64,000 bases of DNA from JBOGOC01 sp050747525. Lineage in GTDB: Bacteria; Acidobacteriota; Polarisedimenticolia; JACPZX01; DASXTC01. Shown here one piece after another: positions 44,341-54,411 of the stretch (position 1 is the stretch's first letter; each line of letters opens with the position of its first letter). Where the stretch lies: contig JBOGOC010000002.1 in the NCBI GenBank assembly GCA_050747525.1, positions 62,001 to 126,000 of the forward strand. The letters are read 5' to 3'. The notes below the pieces were generated by a model. It was not told where the DNA came from, made no database searches, and worked only from the letters and a program-made list of their open reading frames with translations. Made by a program: the position numbers and the translations under genes.

Positions 44341-46037
44341 CCACGACGACGCAGGACCACCGGTCCTTCATGCGCTCCCTGTTCGAAGGGAAGATCGACG
44401 AAGAGATGGTCCATCCCTACCCCGTGCTCCCGGAGTCCGAGCGGGAGAACCTCGACATGCTGCTCGAGTCGGTGCGCAAGTTCGCCGCGTCGCGCATCGA
44501 CGCGCGCCTCATCGACGAAAAGGAAGAGCTGCCGCGCGCCGTGGTGGAGGGGATGGCGGAGCTGGGGCTGTTCGGGCTGACCATCCCCGAGGAGCACGGC
44601 GGCTTCGGGCTGTCGATGGCTTCCTATGGCCGCGTGATGTCGGAGCTGGCGTCCCACTGCGGCGCCACGGCCGCCACCCTCGGCGCCCATCTGGGGATCG
44701 GCTGCAAGGGGATCGTGCTGTTCGGCACGGAGGACCAGAAGAAGCGGTTCCTCCCCGCGTGCGCCAGCGGCGAGACGATCGCCAGTTTCTGCCTCACCGA
44801 GCCCACGTCCGGCTCCGATGCGGCCCGCATCACCGCCCTCGGCGAGCTGGATGCCGCCACGGGAGAATGGGTGCTGACGGGAACCAAGCAGTGGATCACC
44901 AACGGCGGCATGGCCGGCCTGTTCACCGTCTTCGTGCAGACGGAGCCGGGCCGCAAGGAGAAGGCCATGTCGGCCTTCATCCTCACGCGGGGCATGGCGG
45001 GGCTGTCCACCGGCAAGCCCGAGAAGAAGATGGGGCTGCGCGGGTCGTCCACCACCGACGTCGTCCTGGACGGCGTGCGCGTGCCGGCCGACCGCCTTCT
45101 GGGCGAGCGCGGCTCCGGGTTCAAGATGGCGATGGAGATCCTGAACCAGGGCCGGCTGTCGCTGGCGGCCGCCTGCATCGGCCCCTCCCGCGTGCTGATC
45201 GAGCAGTCCGCGGCGTTCGCGCGCGGGCGCAAGGCCTTCGAGAAGACCGTGGCCGACTTCGAGATGATCAAGGCCAAGTTCGCCGAGATGGTGCTGGACA
45301 CCTACGCCATGGAGGCCATGGTGGAGATCACGCTGTCGCTTGCCGCCCGCGGCCACGACTTCTCGCTCGAGTCGGCCCTGTGCAAGATCCAGGCGTCCGA
45401 AGCCATGTGGCGCACCGTGAACCATGCGGTGCAGATCAACGGCGGCTTCGGATACATGCGCGAGTATCCCTTCGAGCGGGCGATGCGCGACGCGCGCATC
45501 AACCCCATCTTCGAGGGGACCAACGAGATCCTGCGCCTGTTCGTGTCGCTCGCGGGGATGCAGGGACCCGGGCGCATGCTGACCGAGGTGGGCAAGGCGC
45601 TGGGCGAGCCCCTGGCCGGCCTGGGGGTGCTCACGGAATACGCCGCCCGCCGCCTGAAGCGCGCCATCGGCTCGGAGAAGCTGGACTTCGCCCACCCCTC
45701 CCTGCAGAAGCAGGCCGGCCACGTCGAGGCGTTCACCGCCGAGCTGGCCTCCACCGTGGAGGCCGCGCTGCGGCGCCACGGCAAGGGGATCCTGGAGCGC
45801 GAGTACGTGCAGGAGCGCGTGGCCGACGCCGCGGGAGACCTGTACGCGATGGTGTGCGTCATCTCGCGGGCGACCTCGGCCGGGACCCCCGGCGACCTCA
45901 CCGTGGCGCGCGCCTTCTGCGACCGCGCCTGGCGGCGCGTGCGGCGCAACCTGCGCCAGGTCGAGGCCAACGCCGACTCCGACACCACCGCGGTGGCCGA
46001 CCTGGCCCTGACTCCGGGGCGGTATCCCTTCGACTGA
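44337..46037 (+). CDS. Acyl-CoA dehydrogenase
   Basis: 566 residues from GTG. Acyl-CoA dehydrogenase signatures are FCLTEPTSGSDAARI (FAD/substrate segment), KQWITNGGMAGLFTV, GLRGSSTTDVVLDGV and INGGFGYMREYPFERAMRDARI with the base Glu in FEGTNEILRL. A C-terminal extension of about 150 residues resembles very-long-chain members. It makes the first oxidation of beta-oxidation in the membrane or cytoplasm. GAGGAG precedes the GTG, which overlaps the previous stop. It is the last gene of the operon. Confidence 0.94.
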   Translation: MTTTTQDHRSFMRSLFEGKIDEEMVHPYPVLPESERENLDMLLESVRKFAASRIDARLIDEKEELPRAVVEGMAELGLFGLTIPEEHGGFGLSMASYGRVMSELASHCGATAATLGAHLGIGCKGIVLFGTEDQKKRFLPACASGETIASFCLTEPTSGSDAARITALGELDAATGEWVLTGTKQWITNGGMAGLFTVFVQTEPGRKEKAMSAFILTRGMAGLSTGKPEKKMGLRGSSTTDVVLDGVRVPADRLLGERGSGFKMAMEILNQGRLSLAAACIGPSRVLIEQSAAFARGRKAFEKTVADFEMIKAKFAEMVLDTYAMEAMVEITLSLAARGHDFSLESALCKIQASEAMWRTVNHAVQINGGFGYMREYPFERAMRDARINPIFEGTNEILRLFVSLAGMQGPGRMLTEVGKALGEPLAGLGVLTEYAARRLKRAIGSEKLDFAHPSLQKQAGHVEAFTAELASTVEAALRRHGKGILEREYVQERVADAAGDLYAMVCVISRATSAGTPGDLTVARAFCDRAWRRVRRNLRQVEANADSDTTAVADLALTPGRYPFD

Positions 46038-46140
46038 CCTTCCGGCTCCCCGGCTCCCGGCCGGGTCGCCCGCCCGGCGCGGTTTCTGGGGAGTGGGCGA
46101 CTGGTGTAGACTACGGCCCACCTTGAGGAGGGTGTCATCC

Positions 46141-48642
46141 ATGCGTGTCGGTCGTGTGCTGTTTCTCGCCCTGTCCACCCTGCTTGCCTTCGTCCCGTCC
46201 GGCGCCCTCCGAGCCTCGGCCCCGGCGACGCAGGAGGACCTCAACCGGATCGCCGACGCCTTCTACGGGTCCTCGGCCATCGACGAGACCGCCGCGCGTG
46301 CGGTGCAGAACGTCACGCTCAAGAAGGACTTCGCCACCCTCGTCCTGGAGAGCGGGACGCTCTATCCCTCCAGGCCCGTGGAGGGAGTGGTGGCCTCGGC
46401 GGTCTTCCTGGGCAAGGGCTCCCTCTCGGTCGCGCCCGTCCGCGCCCTGGACAAGTCCTCCCTGAACATCGCCGCGGCCGAGCACTTCAGGAAGACGCTG
46501 GACGGCAAGCTGAGCGCCTCCTTCTCCGAGATGCTGATCGTCAGCATGGACAGCACCCTGGCCGATCTCCTGAAGGGGCTGCCTGAAGCGCAGCCGCAGG
46601 ATGCGTCCCGCGCCTCCCAGGTCCTCAGGGATCGCCTGAAGCAGATTCAGGGCCGGGAGGGTGACCAGCGCGACAACTTCAACCCGTTCGACAACTTCAA
46701 CCAGATGCCCTTGGACATGGCTCTGGTGGAGAAGGTGGCGGGCACCGTTGCCGACGGCCCCTTTCTGGCCCAGATGAACACGGGCGACTTCGGGTGGATT
46801 CAGTACATCCACGACGGCCGCAGGACGTTCGAGGTCCGCCTGTCGGGCTTCGAGTCGGTGGGGGCCTTCTCGGAGGAGCGTCCGCTCCTGGTCACGCATC
46901 GTGTGGCGGATCTCGATCCCGCCGGCCGCTACCTCGCCGACCCGCAGAAGGACCAGAAGGACCAGATCGACATCCAGAAGTTCAGCATGGAGATCACCAT
47001 CCCGAACACGCAGCACTTCACGGTGGACGGCACTGTGGAGCTCATTCCCCTGCTCGACGGGCTCCGGACTCTACGGTTCGATCTGGTGAACTTCGTCAAC
47101 AGTCGCACCGACGATCAGACCGCCAAGCCGATCCGCGTGGTCAAAGTGACCGACTCAGACGGCAAGGCTCTTCCCTATCTTCACCGCAGGAACCTGCTGA
47201 TGGTCCTCATGCCGGCGCCTCCCGCCAAGAGCGAGATCCTCAAGCTGGGCTTTTCCCTCGACGAGGAGACCATTCAGCAGTACAGCTCGGTGCACTACCG
47301 CCTCCTGAACATCTATCCGTGGTTTCCACGCCATGGGTACCTCGGCGGGCGGTACTCCATGGACTGGACCATCAAAGCCAAGAAGCCGCTTTACGCCACC
47401 GGCTCGGGGCGGCTCGTCCGGGAAGACCTGACCACCGATCGCACCTATAACATCACCCAGCTCGCCTTCGAGACGGCCGTGCAGGCTCCCAGCCTCATCT
47501 TCGGACAGTACCAGAAGGTGAAGGACGTCTATGAGTCCACCGGGAAGCCGAGCGTGGAGATCGCCGTCTATTCCTGGCCGCGCACGGAGTTCAACGTGCT
47601 CAACCCGGACACGCGGGACACCGGTGAGGAGCTTGAGGATGGAGAGGACCTCCCGCCCCGCACCGTGGAGGTCACGGTCCCGGGCGGCAAGCCCAAGGAC
47701 GTTGTGGCCGAGACCAAGGACATCCTGAAGCTGGCCGAAGGCCTGTACGGCCCCTACCCGTACAATTCCCTCAACGTGGTCCAGATGTCCCCGTTCATGC
47801 CGTTCTCCCAGGCCCCGCCGGGCCTGGTCCAGCTCACTGGTGAAGCGTTCATGTCATCCGCGGAGATCGCGAGCTTCAGCTCCATGAACGCGGACTACGC
47901 GCACACGTACTTCGCGCACGAGATCGCCCACCAGTGGTGGGGGCACGCCGTGAGCGAGGCCTCGCTCGAGGATGAATGGCTGAGCGAGTCGTTCGCGGAG
48001 TACACCTCGGGCCTCTACGTCATGGGCCTGCTGGGGACCGACCGGTTCCAAGGCCAGCTCAAGGAGTGGAGGGACCAGGCCCGCATCGCCGATCCGCACG
48101 GCTCCATCGCCTGGGCGAATAACATCCGCGGGATGAACTCGGGCGATTACAGAACGTATCTACTCTACGGCAAGGGGCCTTACGTGATCCACATGCTGCG
48201 CATGCAGGTGGGCCACGACAACTTCGTCAAGGCGCTCAAGAATCTCGTGGCCAATCAGCGTTTCAAGTCCACCACCACCGACGACGTGAAGCGTGAGTTC
48301 GAGGCCGTCGTGGGATACAAGCTGGACTTCTTCTTCGACCAGTGGTTCCGGGGCACGGGCATCCCCACGTTCGACTACGCCACGGAAGTCCGCCAGGCCG
48401 ACGACGGCAAGTGGGTGGCCACGGTCAAGATCAACCAGCGCGACAAAGCGAATCCCAAGGTGGTCAACATGCCGGTCTTCTTCCATTTCGGGAAGGACAA
48501 GGTGGTGGTCAAGGAACGGCCGATTCTCAAGGCCGAAGACGTCTATCAGATCAAGCTGCCCGAGAAGCCTCAGAAGATCACACTGGATGACTACAAGACG
48601 CTGCTCGCCGATATCGTGTCACAGGATCCGGCTGGTCACTGA
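46141..48642 (+). CDS. Exported M1-family metallopeptidase-like protein (first copy)
   Basis: 833 residues from the ATG at 46141, five bases after GAGGAGGGT. A signal peptide (VLFLALSTLLAFVPSGALRA) is present. The gluzincin motif HEIAHQWWGH begins at His593 with the third ligand Glu616 (18 residues between, as in M1). The GxMEN exopeptidase motif is replaced by QAPPGLVQLTG, so specificity may differ from true aminopeptidases. It presumably cleaves peptides in the periplasm. TAGACT at 46107-46112 may be its -10. A paralogue follows 32 bases downstream. Confidence 0.9.
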   Translation: MRVGRVLFLALSTLLAFVPSGALRASAPATQEDLNRIADAFYGSSAIDETAARAVQNVTLKKDFATLVLESGTLYPSRPVEGVVASAVFLGKGSLSVAPVRALDKSSLNIAAAEHFRKTLDGKLSASFSEMLIVSMDSTLADLLKGLPEAQPQDASRASQVLRDRLKQIQGREGDQRDNFNPFDNFNQMPLDMALVEKVAGTVADGPFLAQMNTGDFGWIQYIHDGRRTFEVRLSGFESVGAFSEERPLLVTHRVADLDPAGRYLADPQKDQKDQIDIQKFSMEITIPNTQHFTVDGTVELIPLLDGLRTLRFDLVNFVNSRTDDQTAKPIRVVKVTDSDGKALPYLHRRNLLMVLMPAPPAKSEILKLGFSLDEETIQQYSSVHYRLLNIYPWFPRHGYLGGRYSMDWTIKAKKPLYATGSGRLVREDLTTDRTYNITQLAFETAVQAPSLIFGQYQKVKDVYESTGKPSVEIAVYSWPRTEFNVLNPDTRDTGEELEDGEDLPPRTVEVTVPGGKPKDVVAETKDILKLAEGLYGPYPYNSLNVVQMSPFMPFSQAPPGLVQLTGEAFMSSAEIASFSSMNADYAHTYFAHEIAHQWWGHAVSEASLEDEWLSESFAEYTSGLYVMGLLGTDRFQGQLKEWRDQARIADPHGSIAWANNIRGMNSGDYRTYLLYGKGPYVIHMLRMQVGHDNFVKALKNLVANQRFKSTTTDDVKREFEAVVGYKLDFFFDQWFRGTGIPTFDYATEVRQADDGKWVATVKINQRDKANPKVVNMPVFFHFGKDKVVVKERPILKAEDVYQIKLPEKPQKITLDDYKTLLADIVSQDPAGH

Positions 48643-48674
48643 GGCCGCCGGCGCGTAGGGGGAGACTCGAGACC

Positions 48675-51362
48675 ATGCTCGCGTCGCATCGTTATCGTCT
48701 GCTGAGAGTCGCACTAGTCGCACTGAGCCTGTTTCTGCCCTCCCTGAGCGTTTCCGCACCCGTCACCGCCGGCATGGAAGGCACGCCGGCGCCGGTTCAG
48801 AAAGCGCTGGAGGCGGCCATGAAGAGCAGGGTGAACGGCCTGCTCTCGGAGAAGAACGAGGCCGGGCTCCCTTACAAACGAGGCGCCTGGTCGAAGACCT
48901 TCCGCAAGGTGGATGACCGGACGTACCAGGGCACCCTGCATGTGGACACCGCCATGGGAACCGACCTCAAGAGCCAGCGGTTCCTGGTGACGTTGACACA
49001 GAACGAAGCCGAAACATGGTCCATTTCGAAGGAGGACCTTCAGGACACCTACGAAGGGATCCACCGAGGCGTTCTGGGAGACGAGGCCTGCGAGAAGTAC
49101 GAGAGCCTCTCCTTCGACCGCGAGGGGCTCACTCTCAAGTCAGGCCCGGGGAGTCTGTGCAAGGATTTCTACCTGGGCAAAGTGTCGCGCATCGGCGTGG
49201 CGGCGGCGGATCTCTCCTACAAGTACGAGCCTCCCGTTCCCAAGGAGCAGATGATGTTCGGGCTCCTCAAGAGGGAGCGCGCCCCGGATCTCGTCTTCGA
49301 GCCCGAGCACGCCTGGTTCCAGTGCGATCCAGCCGCCTGCGAGGAGCTTCTTTCCACCATCGTGAAGGCCTCCGCTCCGACGAAGGAGGACCAGATCGAG
49401 GCTCCCCTGCGAACGTCACTCGAGGAAGGGCGCAAGGACGCGGAGAGGGGTCAGAAGGAGAACCCATTCTGGGGGTTCCGCCGTTCGCCCGATCCAGACC
49501 GGCGATTCTGGACGGTGGCCCTCAAGAGGAAAGGGGTCGGGCAGCACTGGTTCTGGATGACTCACGATAGCTACGACGGCCGTGAGATCAGCGTGGGAGC
49601 CAGCGGCTTCGGTCCGATCTACTCGTACTTCTCCGAAGAGACGCGCGCCTCGGGGGCCGACCCATCCGATCTGGAACGCCGCCCCGACGCCGACGCCCGG
49701 GACTACGACCTCTACAGTCTGAAAGGGACCGTCGAAATGGGCTTCGGCGACGGGGAACAGCTCGCAGGAGACGTCACCTATGGCCTGACCACGAAGCGAC
49801 CCTTGAGGGAACTCCCGTTCGCCATCGCAAGACTCCGAGAGGTCGAAGAAAGGAAAGATACCAAGAACCCGCGCATGTTCATCAACTCAGTGCAGGATGG
49901 CGAGGGGAACGAGCTGACGTGGGTGAGGACCGGCGCGTACGGTGGGGTCGTGATCCTGCCCGAGCAGGTCCCGGCCGGGACGAAGCTCACGTTCCGACTT
50001 CAGTTCGAGAACCAGGACAGCGTCTACAAGCTCACACCCAGCTTCTCCTACGTCGATCGTTTCGGCTGGCTCCCGTTCGTCCGATTTTCCGACATGATCC
50101 ACGAGTTCGATCTGACCTTGAAGGTGCCCGCCCGGTACAAGACCCTCGGCATCGGAAAAAAAGTGTCGGAAACCGTCGTGGACGGAGCCAATGTCACGCG
50201 ATGGGTGGGGGACAGTCCGGTGACCTTCCCCACCGTGATCTTCGGTCAGTACAACGAGGCGGAGTCGGGCTTCAAGGCCAAGAAGAAGGACGGGACCGAG
50301 ATCCCCGTACGGGTCCATTTCGACAAGGATTTCATGGGTGAGTACGAGATCACGCCGAAGGCCCTCAAGAAGTTCGCCGACGACGCGGCCAATGCCCTGA
50401 ACCTGTACAGGGAGATCTTCGGAATCGACTATCCCTACAGCAAGCTGGACCTGGTCAATGATCCGCAACCGTCCCTCTACGGCCAGGCGCCTTCGTCGCT
50501 GATCTATCTTGGCAGCGCTACATTCATCGGTAAGGGTATGCTTGCCGGGGCTTTCGAGGGTGGATCCAATCTCTCGAAGTTCGTGGACTCTCTCGTCGCT
50601 CACGAAGTGGCGCATCAATGGTGGGGCTCGCTCGTCGCCAATGCCAACTTCAGGAACTACTGGTTCGTCGAGAGTCTCGCCGAATACTCGTCGGCCCTCT
50701 TCACGGAGAACGTGTACGGTAAGAAGAAGTACGCGGAGCACGTGGAGGCGTGGCGCCAGGAGATCCTCGAAAACGACATGCGCTCCAGCGTCCAGGACGG
50801 ATACACCGTGTGGGCCGGGCCCGGCGGTTTCGGACCCTACCGTGCGGCCCTTTACTCCAAGGGGCCCTACGCCTTCCACATCATGCGCGCGACTTTTGGG
50901 GACGAGAAGTTCTTTCCGTTCCTCAAGTCACTGGCCACCGAGCTGGGGGGCAAGGAGATCGTGACGCGCGACATCCAGAAGGTAGCTGAGAAGTCTCTGG
51001 GGACCAACCTGGACTGGTTCTTCGATCAGTGGCTGCGCGGTGTGGGCCTGCCCGAGTTCACCTTCGACTACAAGGTGCGCGAGGCCGAGGACGGCACCAT
51101 TGTCGTAGAAGGAACGATCGAGCAGCGCATCCTCGTCAAACCGGGATCGGCTGTCAAGGAAGTCCTTCCCGGCCAGCTCTTCAAGGGGATCGTCCCCATC
51201 ACCATCGTGGGCAAGAGCGGCAAGGAATACCGCAAGAAGCTGATCATCGAGGCGGCGAAGACGCCGTTCAAGTTCAACATCCCGGAAAAACCCAAGGAGA
51301 TCACCCTCAACAAGTACGGCGAGGCGCTCGGCTACGACGTGGTCGTCAAGTCGGAGCTATGA
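48675..51362 (+). CDS. Exported M1-family metallopeptidase-like protein (second copy)
   Basis: 895 residues. A signal peptide (LLRVALVALSLFLPSLSVSA) is followed by an N-terminal beta domain. HEVAHQWWGS starts at His643, with Glu666 as third zinc ligand. As in the first copy, the GxMEN motif is missing; YGQAPSSLIYLG takes its place. The two proteins share the WFFDQWLRG-type C-terminal segment, a sign of tandem duplication, but differ widely in the N-terminal half. Periplasmic peptide degradation is inferred. ATGA overlap with gatB. Confidence 0.9.
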   Translation: MLASHRYRLLRVALVALSLFLPSLSVSAPVTAGMEGTPAPVQKALEAAMKSRVNGLLSEKNEAGLPYKRGAWSKTFRKVDDRTYQGTLHVDTAMGTDLKSQRFLVTLTQNEAETWSISKEDLQDTYEGIHRGVLGDEACEKYESLSFDREGLTLKSGPGSLCKDFYLGKVSRIGVAAADLSYKYEPPVPKEQMMFGLLKRERAPDLVFEPEHAWFQCDPAACEELLSTIVKASAPTKEDQIEAPLRTSLEEGRKDAERGQKENPFWGFRRSPDPDRRFWTVALKRKGVGQHWFWMTHDSYDGREISVGASGFGPIYSYFSEETRASGADPSDLERRPDADARDYDLYSLKGTVEMGFGDGEQLAGDVTYGLTTKRPLRELPFAIARLREVEERKDTKNPRMFINSVQDGEGNELTWVRTGAYGGVVILPEQVPAGTKLTFRLQFENQDSVYKLTPSFSYVDRFGWLPFVRFSDMIHEFDLTLKVPARYKTLGIGKKVSETVVDGANVTRWVGDSPVTFPTVIFGQYNEAESGFKAKKKDGTEIPVRVHFDKDFMGEYEITPKALKKFADDAANALNLYREIFGIDYPYSKLDLVNDPQPSLYGQAPSSLIYLGSATFIGKGMLAGAFEGGSNLSKFVDSLVAHEVAHQWWGSLVANANFRNYWFVESLAEYSSALFTENVYGKKKYAEHVEAWRQEILENDMRSSVQDGYTVWAGPGGFGPYRAALYSKGPYAFHIMRATFGDEKFFPFLKSLATELGGKEIVTRDIQKVAEKSLGTNLDWFFDQWLRGVGLPEFTFDYKVREAEDGTIVVEGTIEQRILVKPGSAVKEVLPGQLFKGIVPITIVGKSGKEYRKKLIIEAAKTPFKFNIPEKPKEITLNKYGEALGYDVVVKSEL

Positions 51363-52819
51363 CCGACTACGAGCCGGTCATCGGGCTGGAGGTGCATGCC
51401 CAGCTCAGCACGGCGACCAAGATCTTCTGCGGCTGCCCGACCGGCTTCGGGGCGCCTCCCAACACGAACGTGTGCCCGGTGTGCCTGGGGATGCCGGGCG
51501 CGCTCCCCGTGCTCAACAGGAAGGTCGTGGAGTACGCGGTGAAGGCGGGCCTGGCCACAGGGTGCCGAGTCCACCCCCGCTCGATCTTCGAGCGCAAGAA
51601 CTACTTCTACCCCGATCTCCCCAAGGGGTACCAGATCAGCCAGTACCAGCAGCCGCTGGCCACGGGGGGGTCGGTCCCCATCGAGATCGAGGATCGGGCC
51701 GCCGGCCAGGAGACGACGCGCAGCATCGGGCTCATCCGGATCCACATGGAGGAAGACGCCGGCAAGCTGGTGCACGACATCCCCGAGGCGGCCGGCGCAT
51801 CGGGAGTCGACTTCAACCGATCGGGGGTGCCGCTCATCGAGATCGTGAGCGCGCCGGACATCTTCTCCAGCCAGGAGGCCCATGCCTACCTGGCCCGGCT
51901 GCGGGCCATCCTCATGGCGCTGGGGGTGTGCGACGGCAACATGGAGGAAGGATCGCTGCGCTGCGACGCCAACGTCTCGGTGCGCCCGAAAGGCACGGCG
52001 GCCCTGGGCACGCGCGTGGAGATCAAGAACCTGAACTCCTTCCGCAACGTGTCGCGGGCACTGGAGTACGAGATCGCGCGCCAGTCCGAGGCCCTGAGCC
52101 GCGGCGAGGCCGTGGTTCAGGAAACGCGCCTGTTCGACGCCGACCGGGGGGTGACCGAGCCCATGCGGGGGAAGGAAGAAGCCATGGACTACCGCTATTT
52201 CCCCGATCCCGACCTGCCGCCGGTGGTGGTGGAGGAGGCGTGGGCCGAATCGCTGCGCGCCGCGCTCCCCGAGCTTCCACAGGCCAGGCGCCTGCGATTC
52301 ATCGAGGCGTCGGGAATGACTCCTCGTGAAGCGACCTACTTCTCGCAGAACAGGCCGCTGGCCGACTTCTACGAGAGGACGGCGCGGGCCTCGGGCGATC
52401 CGAAAGCCGCCGCCAACTGGGTGCTGGGCGACCTGATGGGGAGCCTCAACGCCGCCCACATGGGCATCGAGCAGTCCCCGGTGAGCCCCGAGTCGCTCGG
52501 AGCGCTGTTGAAGCTGATCGACGAGGGGACCATCTCGGGCAAGATTGCCAAGACGGTCTTCGAGGAGATGTTCAAGACCGGAGCCGCGCCGTCGGACATC
52601 GTGAAGGCCCGCGGGCTCGAGCAGATCACCGACGAAGAGAGCATACGCGCCGTCGTGCGGGCGGTGGTGGAAGCCAACCCGGCCCAGGTCGTGACCTACA
52701 GGCAGGGAAGGGCGGGCACCTTGAGCTGGTTCGTCGGACAGGTCATGAAGGCCACCGGCGGCAAGGCCAGCCCCCCCGTCGTGAACCGCCTGCTTCGGGA
52801 GCTGCTGGAGGGAGGGTGA
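51359..52819 (+). CDS. gatB: Asp-tRNA(Asn)/Glu-tRNA(Gln) amidotransferase subunit B
   Basis: 486 residues. VIGLEVHAQLSTATKIFCGC, NVCPVCLGMPGALPVLN, the zinc cysteines in these segments, RKNYFYPDLPKGYQISQY and DFNRSGVPLIEIVS are standard GatB; the tail domain (AANWVLGDLMG to LLRELLEGG) is the YqeY-type tRNA-binding part. With GatA and GatC it converts misacylated Glu-tRNA or Asp-tRNA. gatA and gatC are not in this window. Its ATG overlaps the stop of the M1 gene and its stop overlaps the next gene, an unusual setting for a translation gene. Confidence 0.96.
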   Translation: MTDYEPVIGLEVHAQLSTATKIFCGCPTGFGAPPNTNVCPVCLGMPGALPVLNRKVVEYAVKAGLATGCRVHPRSIFERKNYFYPDLPKGYQISQYQQPLATGGSVPIEIEDRAAGQETTRSIGLIRIHMEEDAGKLVHDIPEAAGASGVDFNRSGVPLIEIVSAPDIFSSQEAHAYLARLRAILMALGVCDGNMEEGSLRCDANVSVRPKGTAALGTRVEIKNLNSFRNVSRALEYEIARQSEALSRGEAVVQETRLFDADRGVTEPMRGKEEAMDYRYFPDPDLPPVVVEEAWAESLRAALPELPQARRLRFIEASGMTPREATYFSQNRPLADFYERTARASGDPKAAANWVLGDLMGSLNAAHMGIEQSPVSPESLGALLKLIDEGTISGKIAKTVFEEMFKTGAAPSDIVKARGLEQITDEESIRAVVRAVVEANPAQVVTYRQGRAGTLSWFVGQVMKATGGKASPPVVNRLLRELLEGG

Positions 52820-53709
52820 GCCTCCTCGCAGCTTTCGCGCTGGCGGCCGGGCTGACCGCCACCGAAGCCCCTCCCTTCACCCTCTACCATGCCCCCGGCC
52901 ACGCGGCCGAGGCGAAGCTGGTGGCCGAACGCGCCCCCGTGATGGCCGAAGACCTCCGGAGGCGCCTGGAGGCCCCTCCCCTGCCGCCGTCCACTCTCTG
53001 CCTTCTGGACCAGGACACCTCCGTGGCGCCGGCCTCCGTCTGCGACTCGGCCCTGGCCATGCCGGAGTGGGCCGCCGGCATCGCCGTCCCCTCCCGCCAC
53101 GAGATTGTCGTGCGCCTGGACCGCGTCGGCCGATACCCGCACCGACAGCTTCTCTCGGTCGTGGCGCACGAGACGGTCCACCTGCTGGAAGGGGATGCCC
53201 GGACCCCACCCTGGTTCCGGGAAGGGGTGGCCGCCCTGATGGCGCACCAAGGGGAATGGATGGACTCCCTCTACCTGCTGGGCTCCCCCGTGGCCTCCGC
53301 GGCGCACCCGCTCGACGAGCTGGGGGCGCGCTTCCGCACGGCTGGCGGGACTGCGGAGGCGCGCGTGGCCTACGCCGGCTCGTTCTCGTTCCTCACGTTC
53401 CTCGTCCGCAGGCACGGCGATCGGCTTCCCGCGCGGGTGCTGGAGGATCTCCGCGCGGGAGCGTCGTTCGAAGAGGCCTTCGCGCACGCCACCGGGGGAG
53501 TCTCGCTGCGCGAGGAGGAGCAGGCCTGGGCCGAATCGATGAACGGTCCGCTGCGATGGCTCGCCGTGGCCGGCGAGTCGTGGGCGCTGTGGCTGATGCT
53601 GGCCCTGCTGATGATCACCGGCTGGCTCGTCAAGCGGCGCCGCACGCGCCGGATCCTGGCGAGATGGGAAGAGCAGGAAACGGAGCAGGAAACGCTCGAT
53701 GGCCTATAA
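52816..53709 (+). CDS. Membrane-anchored peptidase-MA-like protein
   Basis: 297 residues from GTG, overlapping the gatB stop (GTGA). The N-terminus is a weak signal peptide (LLAAFALAAGLTATEA). A peptidase MA domain has HETVHLLEG followed by WFREGVAALMA, an HExxH zinc site with a later Glu. A hydrophobic segment near the C-terminus (ALWLMLALLMITGWLV, about 260-277) is followed by a basic tail. A periplasmic metalloprotease tethered at the inner membrane is likely. Its substrate is unknown, and no close family match was recognised beyond the MA domain. Confidence 0.85.
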   Translation: MSLLAAFALAAGLTATEAPPFTLYHAPGHAAEAKLVAERAPVMAEDLRRRLEAPPLPPSTLCLLDQDTSVAPASVCDSALAMPEWAAGIAVPSRHEIVVRLDRVGRYPHRQLLSVVAHETVHLLEGDARTPPWFREGVAALMAHQGEWMDSLYLLGSPVASAAHPLDELGARFRTAGGTAEARVAYAGSFSFLTFLVRRHGDRLPARVLEDLRAGASFEEAFAHATGGVSLREEEQAWAESMNGPLRWLAVAGESWALWLMLALLMITGWLVKRRRTRRILARWEEQETEQETLDGL

Positions 53710-53718
53710 TGCGGCCCG

Positions 53719-54411
53719 ATGATACGGCTGCTCGGCGTCAGCAAGTCGTACCCCACCGGCTCGGTCGCTCTGTCCGACGTCACCCTCGACATCGAGAAAG
53801 GTGAGTTCGTCTTCCTGACGGGCCCCAGCGGCGCGGGCAAGACCACCCTGCTGCGCCTGCTGCTGCGCGAGGAGCTGCCCACCTCGGGGACCGTCATGGT
53901 GAACGGACGCGACGTGGCCGCCATGAAGCCCCGCGAGGTGCCCTACCTGCGCCGCTCCATCGGCGTCGTGTTCCAGGACTTCAAGCTGATCCAGAGCCGC
54001 ACGGTGCTGGAGAACCTGCTGTTCGTCCTGGAGGCGGTCGGGGTGGCCGCCTCCACGCGCAAGCCTCGCGCGATGAAGCTGCTCGCGCAGGTGTCGCTGC
54101 AACACAAGATTCATGCGTACCCCGTCCAGCTCTCCGGAGGCGAGCAGCAGCGTGTGGCCATCGCCCGCGCGCTGGTGAACGAGCCGCTGCTCCTGCTCGC
54201 GGACGAGCCCACCGGCAACCTGGATCACGACCTGGCCGAGGACATCCTTAGACTCCTGCGCGAGATCAACGCCCGCGGGACGACGGTGCTGGTGGCCACC
54301 CACGACCGCGAGATGATCCGGCGACTGGCCCGCAGGGCGATCCATCTGATGGCCGGGCGCGTGGCCGCCGCGGGGGCGGCGCAGGCCGCCGCCGGGAGGG
54401 ACGCGCGGTGA
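53719..54411 (+). CDS. ftsE: Cell-division ABC transporter ATPase FtsE
   Basis: 230 residues. Walker A GPSGAGKTTLLRLL at about 34-47, the ABC signature LSGGEQQRVAIARALVNEP at about 137-155 and Walker B LLLLADEPTGNLD follow. The paired ftsX overlaps the stop. FtsEX couples ATP hydrolysis to septal peptidoglycan hydrolase control. TATAAT at 53705-53710 ends eight bases before the ATG, so the transcript may be nearly leaderless. Confidence 0.95.
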   Translation: MIRLLGVSKSYPTGSVALSDVTLDIEKGEFVFLTGPSGAGKTTLLRLLLREELPTSGTVMVNGRDVAAMKPREVPYLRRSIGVVFQDFKLIQSRTVLENLLFVLEAVGVAASTRKPRAMKLLAQVSLQHKIHAYPVQLSGGEQQRVAIARALVNEPLLLLADEPTGNLDHDLAEDILRLLREINARGTTVLVATHDREMIRRLARRAIHLMAGRVAAAGAAQAAAGRDAR

